64,000 nt of DNA, taken from contig OX328125.1 of the NCBI GenBank assembly GCA_946811695.1, positions 94,018,760 to 94,082,759 of the forward strand. The letters are read 5' to 3'. The notes under the pieces were generated by a model. That model was given only the letters and a program-made list of their open reading frames with translations. It did not search any database and was not told the DNA's origin. Each line of letters opens with the position of its first letter. The first letter of the stretch is position 1. Made by a program: the position numbers and the translations under genes. Source of the stretch: Gonocerus acuteangulatus. Taxonomy: Eukaryota; Arthropoda; Insecta; Hemiptera; Coreidae. Of this stretch, positions 11,140-22,871 are shown in pieces.

Positions 11140-11211
11140 AGAAACACATTTTATAAAACATAGAGCTAGTATAAATACATAAGCTGTTAATTCAGAAACC
11201 CTAAACTTCAT
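11140..11211 (-). CDS. Gene 1, exon 1, signal peptide
   Basis: Starts at ATG 11211 and encodes MKFRVSELTAYVFILALCF plus IKCVS (24 residues): a basic start, a hydrophobic core and a small-residue cleavage region, which is a classical signal peptide. It ends at a consensus GTAAGT donor, phase 0. The ATG was chosen because it is the only one giving this peptide in frame with exon 2. No TATA box was assigned. Confidence 0.85.
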
Positions 11212-12799
11212 TATATGGTAATTTAAAGACTTTTTACAAGTATTGAAAATTCATTAAAACTGGTATTAAAAATTAATCTTTATAATGATGAAAAAAAAAA
11301 CTATTTAAAAATATTAATGAAATATATGGAGTTCTGTTAGAGGATGAGGCAACTTGTTCACTAGACTAATCCTTTTTCTGTATTCTTTAATGCAGCTTCA
11401 AAACAATCAAAAGATAAACAACATAATCTCTATCAAAACTAATCAAAGTACCAAAAATTTCACAAAATCTATCAGTTGGATGCGTAAATGAAATTATTAT
11501 TACTTTGATAATAACTATTAGAGATAACAGAAATTATTCAAGCATCAAGAAAAAGGCTTTGACTGGACAAATATAAATCATATTGGAATGGAGCTTTTTA
11601 TAAATAACCTTCCAAGCAAGAAATAAATCTAAACTGAAAGAGAGAACAATTGAAAACATTTATTATTCGGAACAATGTTATTGATGAACGGAATCTCTTC
11701 TGTTTGAGCTTAACCCACTTCAGGTAGGAAGTCCAAGCATTTCCACTGGACCACGATGTTATTCTTTATTGCATATTATACTTATACATAGATTACCTAC
11801 TAAAAATTCAGTTTTATATCATAACCATGCAAAGTAAAAATACTAAAAAGTAACACAGTTTTTCCAAAAAATTATAATTCAATTAACCATAACATTATTC
11901 ATACTTTTTTTTTTTTTTTCATATTGACTTATTGCTGTTATCTAATGATATTTTGTAGTGCATTCAAAGGACAAATCCACCATAAAATACATTATCCCAT
12001 CGGAATTTCATGGCTACTGTCTCATCTTCAGTACTATGAGAGATGTTCTAGCTGTACTCAAGTCAGCAGCTGAGAGATAGTGGTAACCTTGTGCTATGGG
12101 CTAACATGTTATCATTTCTGCAGGTTTTTGTTTCATTTATTTCTCCAGAAAAATGGTATACTATTTTCATATTTCAGAATAATAATTAGAAAAATTTGTT
12201 AAATAATTTTTCTTTTCAAATGTCCAATATTCCTGAGAATGGAGGAAGACGATTTGTAATAATTGAAAAAAATAATTGTAAAAAACTTAATTTTAAGTCA
12301 ATTCAATAGCCTCATAAAAAGTAAGTAAACAGCTCAGGAACCAATCATTGCTTCTAAAGGAGCCCTCACACTGTTAAAAATTTTGAAGATGTTGGTTTTG
12401 TGCAAAAATATTGTGAGTGTGAGGACAAATATTATGCAAAAAAAAAAGTGGTATTCAATATTTTGTAGGGCGTTCAAAAGTTTTCTGAAAGTTTTGAAAA
12501 TATTTGCGGTCCTCTCAATATTTTTTAGCATGACAGAGTGCAATGTAAAGGGGCTGACAAAATATTACGCATTTGTGTGTGCTTGTGTTTCATTCAGCGT
12601 GAATGTGTTTACAATACATTGTTAACTATTTCATATCCTTTTTTCATCTTTATTTTATCCTGTGTATTAAAAATATATTGATTTGATTAAATATTTTGTT
12701 TCAAATAATTCATTCTTCTACATTTTTACATCAATGCATTTTCAATTGCACATATATACATATACAATAATGACCCAAGAGATTGAACTGCAAACAAAA

Positions 12800-12863
<64 letters not shown>

Positions 12864-13177
12864 GGCTGTTATACCATTTTGTGCAATTTGAGGGGTCCAC
12901 GAGCATTCAATATTTTGTACAAAAATAAGCTCAATATTTGTGCTCAATATTTGTGCTCAACATTTTGAACAACATTTTTGCCAGTTTGAGGACTAGGAGA
13001 TTGGATGCAGGATTTTTCTTGAGCAAATAACATACCATCACCTTCTTACAATCCTAGAATGCTAATGCTTTTGTTACTTTCCTTACCTGTTTTCGAGTCT
13101 TTGAGTTGTTTTAGTAATTTTTATTTTGCCTTATTATTACTAAGAAGTTTTTTGTATAGCTTAGTTAAATAATAATA
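11212..13177. other. Intergenic AT-rich sequence upstream of gene 1
   Basis: No exon is supported. It contains the presumed promoter of gene 1 immediately upstream of 11211, a T-run at about 11910, repeated CTCAATATTTGTG-type words around 12460-12970 and the (TA)n array at 12803-12859. Confidence 0.6.
12803..12859. repeat. (TA)n microsatellite
   Basis: About 28 uninterrupted TA units. The overlapping frames on both strands are artefacts of the repeat. Confidence 0.97.
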
Positions 13178-14228
13178 TTAACCCATTCGAGAGTGTTAGG
13201 GTGAAAACGTAGTGGAGCGGTGAGGGTAGAGGGTAGCCGAGAGGGTATTTGAGAGAGGTTTGACCCTCTCGGCTACCCTCGCCGCTCCACTATGTTTTGG
13301 CAAGTGTAAATGCATGCATTATTTTCAACCCTCTCGGCTACCCTCTACCCTCGCCGCTCCACTGTTTTCACCCTTAGCTACTTCCGTGACAAAGGGCCGG
13401 CATGTCCCTTAGCCTGATAGCAAGCCACTTTTGTGACAAGGCCATTTCTTTGCTACAGAGCTGAAAGCCACCACTGTGACAGATTTTTGCGATATCTAGT
13501 GGCAAGTTTTGTAAGCTTTATATATGCTACCTGGTCCTTTTGCGTAGTTCAGGACCCTCTGAAGGGCTTCTTTTTTTTTTGCTTTATCAGTTGGTTTATA
13601 CATCATGTTCCGTAGATATTATACAACTTTATATTATTTAAAAAAAAATAATAATTTCAAAAAAAAAAAAAAAGTCCCTAAGTCTGCTATTGACTATTCT
13701 GAAGCCCAGAATGAGAAAAACAGACAACGTTTTAAAGAAAGAAATAAGGAAAGCATTTTAGGAGAAATGAGAAGAGATGGTCAGACAAGGCTTAGCTATT
13801 TTAATCCCGACCTGTGGAACCAGGAGGATGAAACTGGCTCCGCTCCACAGGCATCTAACATCCTGCAGGACAGACAATTCATTCTTAGTGAAGATGAATC
13901 TCAATAATCACATTAACGGAGATAATATTACCTTTACTTTAAAAATGATTGCACAGTGCTCTTTACAAATAATAAGTGAGCTATAAGGAGTTAATTTAAG
14001 TGCAGAGACAAAAGTATAACATTTCTTTTCAGATTTTAGACCGTCCTAACTACTAATAAACATGTGTGGGTGTCTGATAACATGAGTGATAACACAATGG
14101 CTAAAACTTTTGTTTTTTTGCCATGAATCTTGATATATAATCAAATATAAAACAAATCTTCATGCTTGGTGCACACACAAGCTTCTGCGCAGAGCCGCTA
14201 TATAGACTTGGAGCCACGAAAGGATTAA
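13178..14228. mobile_element. piggyBac-type element remnant, 1.05 kb, with ORF fragment
   Basis: Left end TTAACCCATTCGAGAGTG and right end CACGAAAGGATTAA form degenerate TTAA-flanked inverted termini. Inside are GCCACTTTTGTGAC and GCCACCACTGTGAC palindromic motifs and a plus-strand reading (13668-13905) with EAQNEKNRQRFKERNKES and PDLWNQEDETGSAPQ. The same block occurs inverted at about 41330-41500 and in part at 46250-46430. It may be a decayed exon of an element protein; I do not recognise its domain. A Harbinger-like MITE is nested at 13199-13373. Confidence 0.6.
13199..13373. mobile_element. Harbinger-like MITE with TTA duplication and nested inverted arms
   Basis: Termini GGGTGAAAAC...GTTTTCACCC extend to inverted repeats of about 50 bp through GTGGAGCGG and GAGGGTAGCCGAGAGGGT. 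The 3-bp duplication TTA is at 13196-13198 and 13374-13376. An additional inverted copy of the arm (CCCTCTCGGCTACCCTCG) at about 13263-13305 gives three arms in 175 bp. The 3-bp TTA duplication is typical of PIF/Harbinger elements. Confidence 0.75.
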
Positions 14229-14248
14229 CAATATTTTCTCTTCACGGG

Positions 14249-14375
14249 TTAACCCTTTCCTTACTGTAGACTGCTGTACAAGTCAAAGCACCTGGAACGA
14301 AGGACTTGACTAGCAGTCGAGATCCGCTGGGCCCTCAGCACAAAGGACTTGTACAGCAGTCCGACCCTCCTCTCT
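14249..14375 (+). mobile_element. Isolated piggyBac-type terminus with palindromic repeats
   Basis: TTAACCCTTTCCTTACTG at 14249 resembles the other TTAA ends. It is followed by GACTGCTGTACAAGTC, GACTTGACTAGCAGTC and GACTTGTACAGCAGTC within about 90 bp: one short near-palindrome three times in alternating orientation. No matching right end was found; the next repeat (14390 onward) may have been inserted into it or fused to it. Confidence 0.5.
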
Positions 14376-14389
14376 CGTTTACCGGCTAC

Positions 14390-15115
14390 CTACGTCTGAC
14401 TTTTCCAGGAGTTCGACCTTGGGGCTATTAAGCAAGGACTGAGGAAAGCTTTAGCTATTTCTTTCACCACTAGTCGTCGGAGAAATTAACTGTTTGTTAC
14501 GAGGGAGCTAGGGATTAGGGATACCTGGGTCCGGCTCGAAAAAATTAACTCTGCCAGTGTTAGGTCCAAAGCCCTAAATCAAAGAGGAGTATGTTATTTT
14601 TTGTTTTAATAAAAAAGAGGTTATTTATTTATTTAGGTTCATTGATTAGTACCAATATCATAAAAAAAAAATTAATTTTGTTTAGAGCCTTCTGCTCAAA
14701 TTCAGGAACATAAATATGCATTAGCTCCACCCGACAAACCTATGTAATGTACTGTATAATGTACGGTCTTCTTTTTCGTACATGGCCACCCCGCCAGTGC
14801 GAACGCCAGCGGACACTTTTTTATAATGTTTTTTTTTTCAGTTTTGTCATCGTTAAAGCATATTTATCCTAAAATTATTTTTCGTATTAAAAATGATAGT
14901 CTATAAACAAATTTAGTGGAGCAGGTTATTACATAATTCAACCTAAATATTTAGAGCTAAATTTTAAGGCAGGAAATTATATGAAAGTGTTCATACACGT
15001 AAAGAAGAGGGCAAGAATAGCTTTGTAACTGGGGCCTGGCCAGGTAGAGACATTACCGTACTGCAGGGTCGGCCAGCCCCCACTACCCACCGTAAGCTAA
15101 GGGATAATATTTTAG
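14390..15115 (+). repeat. Dispersed repeat, copy A
   Basis: Ordered blocks are shared with 35085-35815 and 33600-33810: AGGAGTTCGACCTTGGGGCT, ATTGATTAGTACC..ATATCAT, TTTAGAGCCTTCTGCTCAAA (block also at 33600), TTCAACCTAAATATT, GAAATTATATGA and GGTCGGCCAGCCCC. No protein is recognisable. The copies have different internal gaps, so the original unit is probably at least 0.75 kb. Confidence 0.7.
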
Positions 15116-18100
15116 TTAGCATATGTCAATATTTTTGGCCTTATGATGTAGAAGTTTGAAATGTCAAGACAGCAGCTACAACTAAGGAATTCGGTAATTT
15201 ATTGTCATGTGAGGCAACCAAACGAATATTAAATATAGTAGGCTCATATATCCAGCTAAAAATAAAACATATGTGAAAATAAAACTTCAGGGCTAAATAA
15301 AAACAACACTGCTCATGAGAAGGAAACAGAGGAATATGACAAGAACATTTTGACTAAATAAAAATCAAGTCATTTATTTCAATTAATATAAATTCATGTT
15401 TGTATTCAGAAAAGCAAACTTTTTATATACATCTCAGTTTACTTTCTTTACCAATAATTATGGTAACTCATAAAACATACATTTCAAACAGTAGAACATC
15501 AATAAATATACTATAAAATACTACAGTTTTCATATAAACATGATTAAAATATGGCACTATAATCAGTGCATTAAACACAAATAAAATAAAAAAATATTTT
15601 TTAACAAAAAACACTTACATCTAGATTAATATAATCACATGTATAGAAATATAATTATTTATATTGTCTTTACAAACATTGTTTACTGAAAATAATTTAT
15701 GGGTACCAGCGTCATTAATTTTTCTCTTTTATCTTTGTAAAACATTATAAGAGATTCAAAAATGTAACTTTTAAGAAGATTGAAAAATAAAAACTCAGAA
15801 ACTACATAACACCTTTTGAGGAATAGAGCTAGGTTTATATAACAATCATAAATTCAATATAATAAACAAGCATCAAAACGAGTCAATAGTTTACAAATAA
15901 AGAGCTCGTAAAATATACATAATAAAATAACTAGCTTCGTTTGCATTAGCAAAAACTCTGTCAATAAAGATAAAACTTCACAATAAATTTAATAGAAAAT
16001 ATTTAAGATTGATGATAAAAAACAACAGTAATTTATTAAAAAAAAACAGTTTAAAAACCAAGTGAACTTAAATATACAATTTAGAAAAAGGCAACATTTT
16101 TATGTGTAAAAGAGAGAATTTGAAGTTCCTAATGATTTCATTTGTTCTTAATGTTTCCCCTTCTACAGAAGAGATTATTTAGATAAGTCATAATTAACAA
16201 TAAAATAATAAAAAAATGTAAATTTAAATTTATTTACAATCTTTGGTTTATTATCCTCCACAAATTAACAGGATGTAATTCGTTCACAAAAATTCAAATA
16301 TAATTGATTTTAGTGGATCCCCCCCCCAAAAAAAAATTAACAATTTGTTGATTAATTTATTCCGTAGTGATGAGGTAAATAAAATATATCAAACTTATTT
16401 GTGTTAACTATAAATAACAATAGCATTGGAACTAATAAGTTATTACGTGAATATAAGTAGTTCCTAAGCAATTCAATGTTGAAGAAAAATCTCTTAAAAC
16501 AACTAGAATTAGGAAAATACTATAAAAGAACCTATCAAGATTTTACTATTTGATGATATATTAAAATATATTTCTCCATATACTGTTAAAAAAGTACCAA
16601 ATTGGTTACCAGGTTACAATTCTTAATGGATCAAAATTATATCTGTACCCCGGAGTTAAAGGATAACATGTCACATATTTGTAATCGTTCAGGAGAGCCA
16701 ATTTTCTATAACTTTGAACTATTAAAATTTGTTTCATTATTATTTAAAGAAACAGTTTAAAGAAAATTTTTCACATTTTATTGGCATTGATAGGTAATTG
16801 GAAGTATTGATCATAGTCAAACAAAACCAAGTCCTCCACATGGTGTATTTTACCTCTAATGAAAATGGACATGATTTTTCACTGTCTTATCTTCGTTATT
16901 TATGGGAACAGGATACAGTACTCTATACCATTGTATGGATCGTACATTAAGAACATGTTGTTAAGTCAATTTCATAAAAAAAAAAAATGGACATGGTGTT
17001 GAGTCAATTTAATAAAAAAAATGGACATGGTGTCCTTTAGCTAAGGGTTTCAGATATATTTGACAGAAATATAAGAAATGATATTTTCTGGAGTAAATGT
17101 TTAAAGGAAATAGCACAAATCATAAAATTGATTGTTTTTTTAAAAGTAAAAAAATCACAGAATGGATTTTTCCCTCACAATAATAAAAATAATTTCAATC
17201 ACTTTATCAAATACTTATTTTTAAATATCAAATTATATTTTTAAGGTGTTAACCTTCAACAAAGTGATAGTCCACAATGACATCAGTAAAACTAAAAACA
17301 ATTGTCTCAAAGATATTTTTTACTTATACTGTTGGGCGCATAATTTACATCAACACTTGGTTAAGGATCTAGAAGTCTTTTTGTATCAATCTTGTGCTCG
17401 ACAACTGGTTCTAAAAATTTTGACAAGAGACAACAGTTTTCCCATCAAAGATGATTCTGAAATTGACTTTTTTTTATGATAAATTTTATAAATATATTCT
17501 TCCGTTATCTCAAAAATAAAATCTAATAGCATTAAAAACTATTTTCAAGGTGGAAAACTACTTATTTTTTAATACATATCATCACTGAGACTTGTTTCAT
17601 TTAAGAAAAATATGTTCCTCCTCTTAGAAAAATTAACTTTTAAAGTTTTTAAAAAAGGTAACAAATGTTTGTATCCAATTTTATGAGATACAAAATTTTA
17701 TAAAACAATAAAATTATTTGGTATAAGAAAAGGAACTTCTACATTATAGGAACAGGTAACTCAATTTAGCCAGCCAATAACAATATTTCAATAAGGTCTT
17801 TCTACATTTAAATGAGGGAAGACACAAATTTAGTATTTAAACTTCATAAAATAGATTCAATTAAGAAAAACTGTTAGTAAAAATGTCCTTAAAATATCTT
17901 TTAAATGTTTAACATTGTTTTGGTAATGGTTTAAATTTTTAAAATTGGTATTGCTCATATAAAAATACAATACAATAATATTCTCTCTTGCAAATATAAA
18001 TATTAAAATTTACAGTTTTTATACATCATGAAAAATACTTTTCAGTTGAAGTGGTACATCCTGGAAAAAAATATTTTATCCAGGATTTAACACTACCAAA

Positions 18101-18447
18101 TCCCTCTGATTGGTCCCAACCATTTGCCTGGAATTAATATACACTGGAACAAGTGCCAGGACCAAGAGAGTAATTTTTGCAACACTATAATAGGTAATAC
18201 GATTACAAAAATGATTATAATGAGATCATATCATTCAAACTTCAGATATTCCAAAACATAAACTCATTATATACATAAAAGCTAAACAAAAATGTACACT
18301 TATGCTACTCATTTTCTCAAATCAAAGCGTAGATAAATTCAAATCACATTTCTGAAACTTCCAAGCAGTCCAGTTTCGAACATTGTAAAAAGTGGAAATC
18401 CGAAAAAATTGAAAGACCAAGGTAGATTTTTGTTTTGATTATCAATT
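15116..18447. other. AT-rich stretch downstream of gene 2, possible long 3' UTR
   Basis: Three kilobases below the stop codon contain no SINEs and only one recognised element (16639-17056). I cannot fix the polyadenylation site. Minus-strand AATAAA words exist, for example near 15373. Unusual freedom from insertions compared with the rest of the window would fit transcribed 3' UTR, but that is inference. Confidence 0.4.
16639..17056. mobile_element. MITE with about 36-bp terminal inverted repeats, copy 1
   Basis: Left end ATATCTGTACCCCGGAG.TAAAGGA and right end TCCTTTAGCTAAGGGTTTCAGATAT are inverted. Flanking TA suggests Tc1/mariner-type targeting. A duplicated AAAAATGGACATGGTGT block near the right end shows an internal slippage. 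The second copy, in opposite orientation, is at 55659-56047. Confidence 0.75.
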
Positions 18448-18623
18448 CTAATCATCACTTGGTACTAATTCCTCGGGGATCTGGTAAGTCTCAGTCAGCA
18501 AATCAGGCGTGGATACAAATGTAGAACTTAGATATGGAACAATAGGAAGAATTTTATATGCAAAAAGACAGTCATACAGCCACCGAAATGATACAGCAAC
18601 TGCTAAATGGCTGCTACATTTAT
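18448..18623 (-). CDS. Gene 2, last exon: C-terminal half of BRCT2 and stop
   Basis: Acceptor AAATTGTTTCAG; AT completes Asn with the upstream exon. It reads KCSSHLAVAVSFRWLYDCLF then AYKILPIVPYLSS and ends ...IPEELVPSDD and TAG at 18448-18450. The FRWLYDCL core carries the conserved BRCT tryptophan of the last helix. A 30-residue tail follows the domain. Confidence 0.92.
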
Positions 18624-19941
18624 CTGAAACAATTTGACACATTTTAACAATTTAGAAAAATATTTTGATTTGATTATCCGTCTTTGCTTGACTTTGTCTA
18701 AATGTTTTCAAAATAGAGTTTCAATGATATAAAATGTAAGGTAAGATTAGATTTTGCAACTTATGAATACCAATGAGTTAATGCATTTCTCGGTACTGTA
18801 TCTTGCCCAACCTTAGGCACAGAGTGCTCACACTATTGGTATGGTGCTTTAAAAACATTAAAGTACATTATCCAGTACCTTCAATTAATGGAAATAATTA
18901 CATGTAATAAATCCCCAAAGAAAATGAGTACTCCGTTAAGAATAATGACATAACTATTAACATTAAAATAATTAGCTCAATCTCTTTCTAAATATAAAAA
19001 TCCTTTATTGGAGGAAGGAAAATGCTTTTATCAAAAGGAGAAATTCTGGGTATTTCAAAAGAGTAAAGTCCAGAAACAGGTAACTCTAACAGTTTGATTG
19101 AAACGATTGCAAATTTGTTTTAACTTAAGAGGAGTAGAAATGAAAATAGTCACTTCCTTCACAAAATATTTTGAGCACTAAACTTTCAGCTCCTGCCACC
19201 ATCCTGAGAGCAATGGCAGAACAAAATACAAGAAACAGCTGAGTTGTAAATTAATAATAACTTGTAAACTGATATCAAAATGCCTACAGTTTAAAGATAG
19301 GTTTTTTGTTAATGTTTTGCTGTCAACTTACAAGTTTTTATTGATTTGTAAAACAGCTTTTTAGCCTGCCAAGTTCTGAGGGTGACGGCAGGAGCTTCTG
19401 AAAGCGTTTAGAGCTCATAATGAAACATTTTTGTGGACATTTTTTGAGTGACTATTTTTATTTCTATTAAACACTTCATTCACTACCAGCAACCACACCC
19501 TTCAAAAGGTCTATGTTAATTTTTTTGAAATATTTCTTCAAGAAACGAGATATGAAATCACAAGTCAGAACATCAAAAATGGGGTTTCATGGGAGCATGA
19601 TATTTGCCCTCATGGAAATGGCTAGAAATGGGTTTACATAGATGGCTTTGCTAAAAAAAAAGTCAAGTCCCTACTTTTGTATAATTATTAACTTGAAATA
19701 TCTACTAATTTGACACAATTATTTAATTAATTTTGACATGGTTGTTCTCTCAAGTACAGTTCTCTCTCCTTAGCAACTTCAATGCTGCCGCCATCTTGCC
19801 TCACTTTGTGCGACCACTGAGATTGATTTTAATTTTCTTCACATCTGACTGATTAATTTTTTTTTTTTTTTTACAATTGATCATTTGTTTTAATATTTAT
19901 AACATTGTAGGAATAAAAAAAAATGTTTCTCCCTAATTCGT

Positions 19942-20206
19942 TTAAAAACTATGAGCATCATATGGTGGTTGCAGTCATTAGAACGAGATGAATGGCTGCT
20001 CTGGAATCCAGAACACTTTAAGGGTGAGAGAGAACTCCAAGCACATAGTTGTAGTCAGGAAGGCAACGAGAAACTGAATAGGTCTGAACTCCATATGGTG
20101 CTTGTCGTTTCTGGGAATGGATGGAGAGAGCACCTGATGGTGCTCTCGGTCCAGCCATAAGGACTTTATGAGCACCATGTGGTGCTCGCCGCCTTGAACA
20201 TGTTAA
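19942..20206. mobile_element. Degenerate TTAA element with palindromic repeats
   Basis: Between TTAA sites at 19942 and 20203 lie spaced copies of a near-palindrome: GAGCATCATATGGTGGTT, CTCCATATGGTGCTTG, GAGCACCTGATGGTGCTC and GAGCACCATGTGGTGCTC. The right end, read inverted, TTAACATGTTCAAGGCGGC, is of piggyBac-MITE style. The left end is poorly preserved. Confidence 0.5.
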
Positions 20207-20384
20207 GGTGTTATAGCAATGGCCAATAGCATCAGCATTTATAATGTCTCTTAGCTTTGACTTTATGAACATATTACAAACTATTTTGGTTTCCACTTAT
20301 AATGTAGAAAGTATTATTGAAATAATTTATATTTCTAATAATTAATTAACATAATTATTACTACTCCTAATAATAATACTCAGC

Positions 20385-20579
20385 GGGGTCTCTCGTGGTC
20401 TAGTGGCTAGCGCGTTAGATTAATAAGCGGGAGATGGCGGGTTCGATCCCCACCAGCAGCAGGAATTTTCTCATCCCACTGCTCTTTGGGAAAATTCCTC
20501 GCTGCACCCTGGACGTCGGCGCTAATGGCCCCGATTTGTCAAAACGCCGCAAAAAAAACAAAAAAAAAAAAAAAAAAAA
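20385..20579 (+). mobile_element. tRNA-derived SINE, full length, touching a splice donor
   Basis: Full head (GGGGTCTCTCGTGGTCTAGTG), B-box GGTTCGATCCC, hairpin, GCGCTAATGGCC tail and poly(A). Antisense to gene 2, its poly(A), read as T on the gene strand, begins about 12 bases downstream of the exon 13 donor. Target duplication not clear. Confidence 0.9.
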
Positions 20580-20591
20580 CACAGTACTTAC

Positions 20592-20727
20592 TTAAAACTT
20601 GGCTTGTCAACTGAAACTCATCCTTAAATAGGAAGAGCCTAGGAAATGGATAATCTCCATTCCTTGATGGTGAATCAATATGCTCAACATGTTTTATAAC
20701 TTTAGCACCAGCAAGCTCACAGAGAAA
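20592..20727 (-). CDS. Gene 2, exon 13: BRCT2 middle
   Basis: Acceptor TCATGTTTCAG, then FLCELAGAKVIKHVEHIDS and a loop leading to PRLFLFKDEFQLTSQVL; donor A|GTAAGT, phase 1. LCELAGAKVI is the standard BRCT helix-1/strand-2 wording (compare L-C-GA-VV). Confidence 0.92.
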
Positions 20728-21051
20728 CTGAAACATGAAAAAATGATTAGGTATTACAGTTAAAGAACAAGAATAATAAGGAAAAATATGTTAAATTAAC
20801 AAAATATTTCAGAAACATCTCAAAACTGCTAATATAAATTTGTATAAATCTCCAACATTCAGGGCTTTTAGTAGGTCAGATCAGACAAATGAAGTGTGTA
20901 ATGCTAAGCCCAATGAAGTACATTTCCTTTCTTAATTTTTTTTTTTTTTTTTTTTTTTTAGCGTTAAAATTAAAATCTACCGCTAACATGATTATTTTCA
21001 CAAATTGTCATTCGGTTTCTCGGCTTCCAGTAATTCTAAAGGAACGTGTTA

Positions 21052-21715
21052 GGTGCCTTTTTCACTGGAGCGATATACGATACTGTAAGTGATACGCGAT
21101 ACGTGACAGGCACAGACAAAACAGTTAAAATAAGATAACAAAGATTCACAGCAGTGCAATTGAACAACATGTCACAAGCGACCCATCTCTCGGCGTGCCG
21201 CTTGTTGGTCTCTCCAGTGATTAGTTTCGTACGATATTCCGAGATGCGAACATGTCAGGAAGAAGAGAAGACAGTTCTGTGATTTCTTTCATTAATTTAG
21301 TGAAATCTTGTCGGTGCCTTTGGAACTATTCCATTGCTGTATATAGCAAGACAGATGTGATGAGTGACACATGAAGGGAAATTGCTCCTGAAATAAAAGA
21401 CACAGGATTCATTCACTAAAACTCCCTGAATTTTGCTTCATGTTGAGAAAGGTCTCGAGATACAGCATTAGGGATGCACCCAGTATTTCTTTTTCCTTCT
21501 CATCCTACGCCTGAACCAGTAAGCCACAAGAACGTCTTCCTCACTTCAGCTCATATTTGAAACTGAAGTGTTGAGAATTGTGTTCACATCATATTATTAT
21601 CCCACAGACTGCACCGATTTATATTCCTCTATCTGAACCTTCCTAGCAATAAATCATTGTGCCATATCACTTAGGATATATGTGTATCGTACATCGCTCC
21701 AGTGTGAACGACGCC
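21052..21715. mobile_element. PIF/Harbinger-like non-autonomous element, 664 bp
   Basis: Termini GGTGCCTTTTTCACTGGAGC and GCTCCAGTGTGAACGACGCC are inverted, and homology continues through GAT(A/G)TACGATAC. The TTA duplication is at 21049-21051 and 21716-21718. GGxGCCxTTxxCACTGGAGCG-like ends plus TTA fit Harbinger. No transposase. Several internal CGATAC words are repeated. It lies in the intron between exons 12 and 13 of gene 2. Confidence 0.8.
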
Positions 21716-22304
21716 TTATTGGGACACAAAATACAATCTCTTTATCATTTTTAGAGACTATAATTACAGTTATCAGGGTGTGATTGGATGGTGTAAGGTA
21801 AACTCCAGGTCATCCTAGAATCCTTCCTGACAAGGAAGATATTCGGCTGACGACTGGGAACACCTGAGACATGGTCAAGCTACCTGTATCAAATTACATG
21901 ATACATGTGATTGTAGACTTTAATATTTCTTGTAGACTTAAAAAAAAAACATAGTAAAAGAATATTCTTATAATCTAATAATGAAATTAAAGCTAAGAAA
22001 AATAAACGTGTCTTGTAAACAGACACATGCATACACTTTCATGAACTTCATTTATAAAAGTCACCTAACTCTGGAGCAAAATATATAATCATGAAAATCA
22101 TTTAAACGTTGTATAACTCTGTTTTCCAAAATTGCAGGGAGCGAAAACTTGCCCCTTTTTCGAAATATACTTCATCAGCACAGCCAACAATCCTCAAAGA
22201 TCTATCTGCACAGGATTAATTTTATAGAGAGAGATAATCATGATGGAAAAATCATTACCATCTTAATCATCATGATTATTAAAATAGTAATGATACCATT
22301 ATTA

Positions 22305-22339
22305 TCGATGCGCCGTAAAAAAAAAAAAAAATAAAATAA

Positions 22340-22385
<46 letters not shown>
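22305..22385 (+). mobile_element. Severely truncated SINE: tail stub plus poly(A)
   Basis: Only GATGCGCCGT remains of the SINE, followed by about 70 mostly A bases. The 13-bp duplication GATACCATTATTA is at 22292-22304 and 22386-22398. Confidence 0.85.
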
Positions 22386-22387
<2 letters not shown>

Positions 22388-22632
22388 TACCATTATTACT
22401 CTCTTCCTATCTTCTTCCTTATCACCAGCTAAATAATGAAGGCAGATATGAGCTGGTATCAAGAAAAAAGATTATAAAAAGATAAATGTGCAGCTGGAAT
22501 AAAGATTAATGAGTTTGGAAGGACCGTCTAATCCAGTGAGTATGCATACAAAAATTTAAGAAATATTCTAAATTCATAAAACTGTATTCTCTTCTGTAGA
22601 AAATAAAACATCTTATATGACTAAAAACACAC

Positions 22633-22764
22633 CTGAAGAGCTGGGCCACCAGGATAGCCATCTTCAAGTAGTTCAATGCAGACTGAAATCCCATCCAGTG
22701 GAAAAGGTATATCATCACGAAGGCATCTTAATGGCCCTCCTTCATTAATGAGAATAAACTCTTC
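22633..22764 (-). CDS. Gene 2, exon 12: BRCT linker and start of BRCT2
   Basis: Acceptor AATAATTTCAG; reads EEFILINEGGPLRCLRDDIP then FPLDGISVCIELLEDGYPGG PALQ in phase 0 to a GTGTGT donor. The inter-BRCT linker is followed by the first strand of BRCT2 (LDGISVCIEL). Confidence 0.92.
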
Positions 22765-22871
22765 CTGAAATTATTATTGAGATAAATCACTGAGTGAAAG
22801 TTGACTCACTAATTTGCATTTCAATTGCTTGTCTTATTATTTACACAACAAAAATATATATCAAACAGTAA

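Larger units (their letters stand above)
1570..11211 (-). other. Gene 1 locus: secreted protein, family not identified, partial at 3' end
   Basis: Seven exons (11211-11140, 11066-11000, 8057-7875, 7792-7653, 7514-7363, 5389-5094, 1757-1570) join with matching phases 0, 1, 1, 0, 2, 1 into 366 codons with no stop. The first 24 residues begin MKFRVSELTAYVFILALCF and form a signal peptide, so the product enters the secretory pathway. The rest is rich in beta-strand-like segments. The stretch HSEGQEYLAIAGKDSAVWRI in exon 6 resembles an EAR/EPTP beta-propeller repeat (the hydrophobic-LAVAN-type core), and weaker counterparts occur around LMLPSFSNTFLIGI and HYFTVMQQHRLLILDSSG. This could be a seven-bladed extracellular propeller. 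Insect eggshell proteins of the polehole/nasrat type are one thing to test, but I cannot assign a family. It lies 7 kb downstream of gene 2 on the same strand. Confidence 0.7.

Noticed and set aside
12683..12947. Coding frames through the (TA)n arrays (also 4203, 51027, 62318)
   Set aside because: They translate to Tyr-Ile repeats on both strands and have no splice or domain support.
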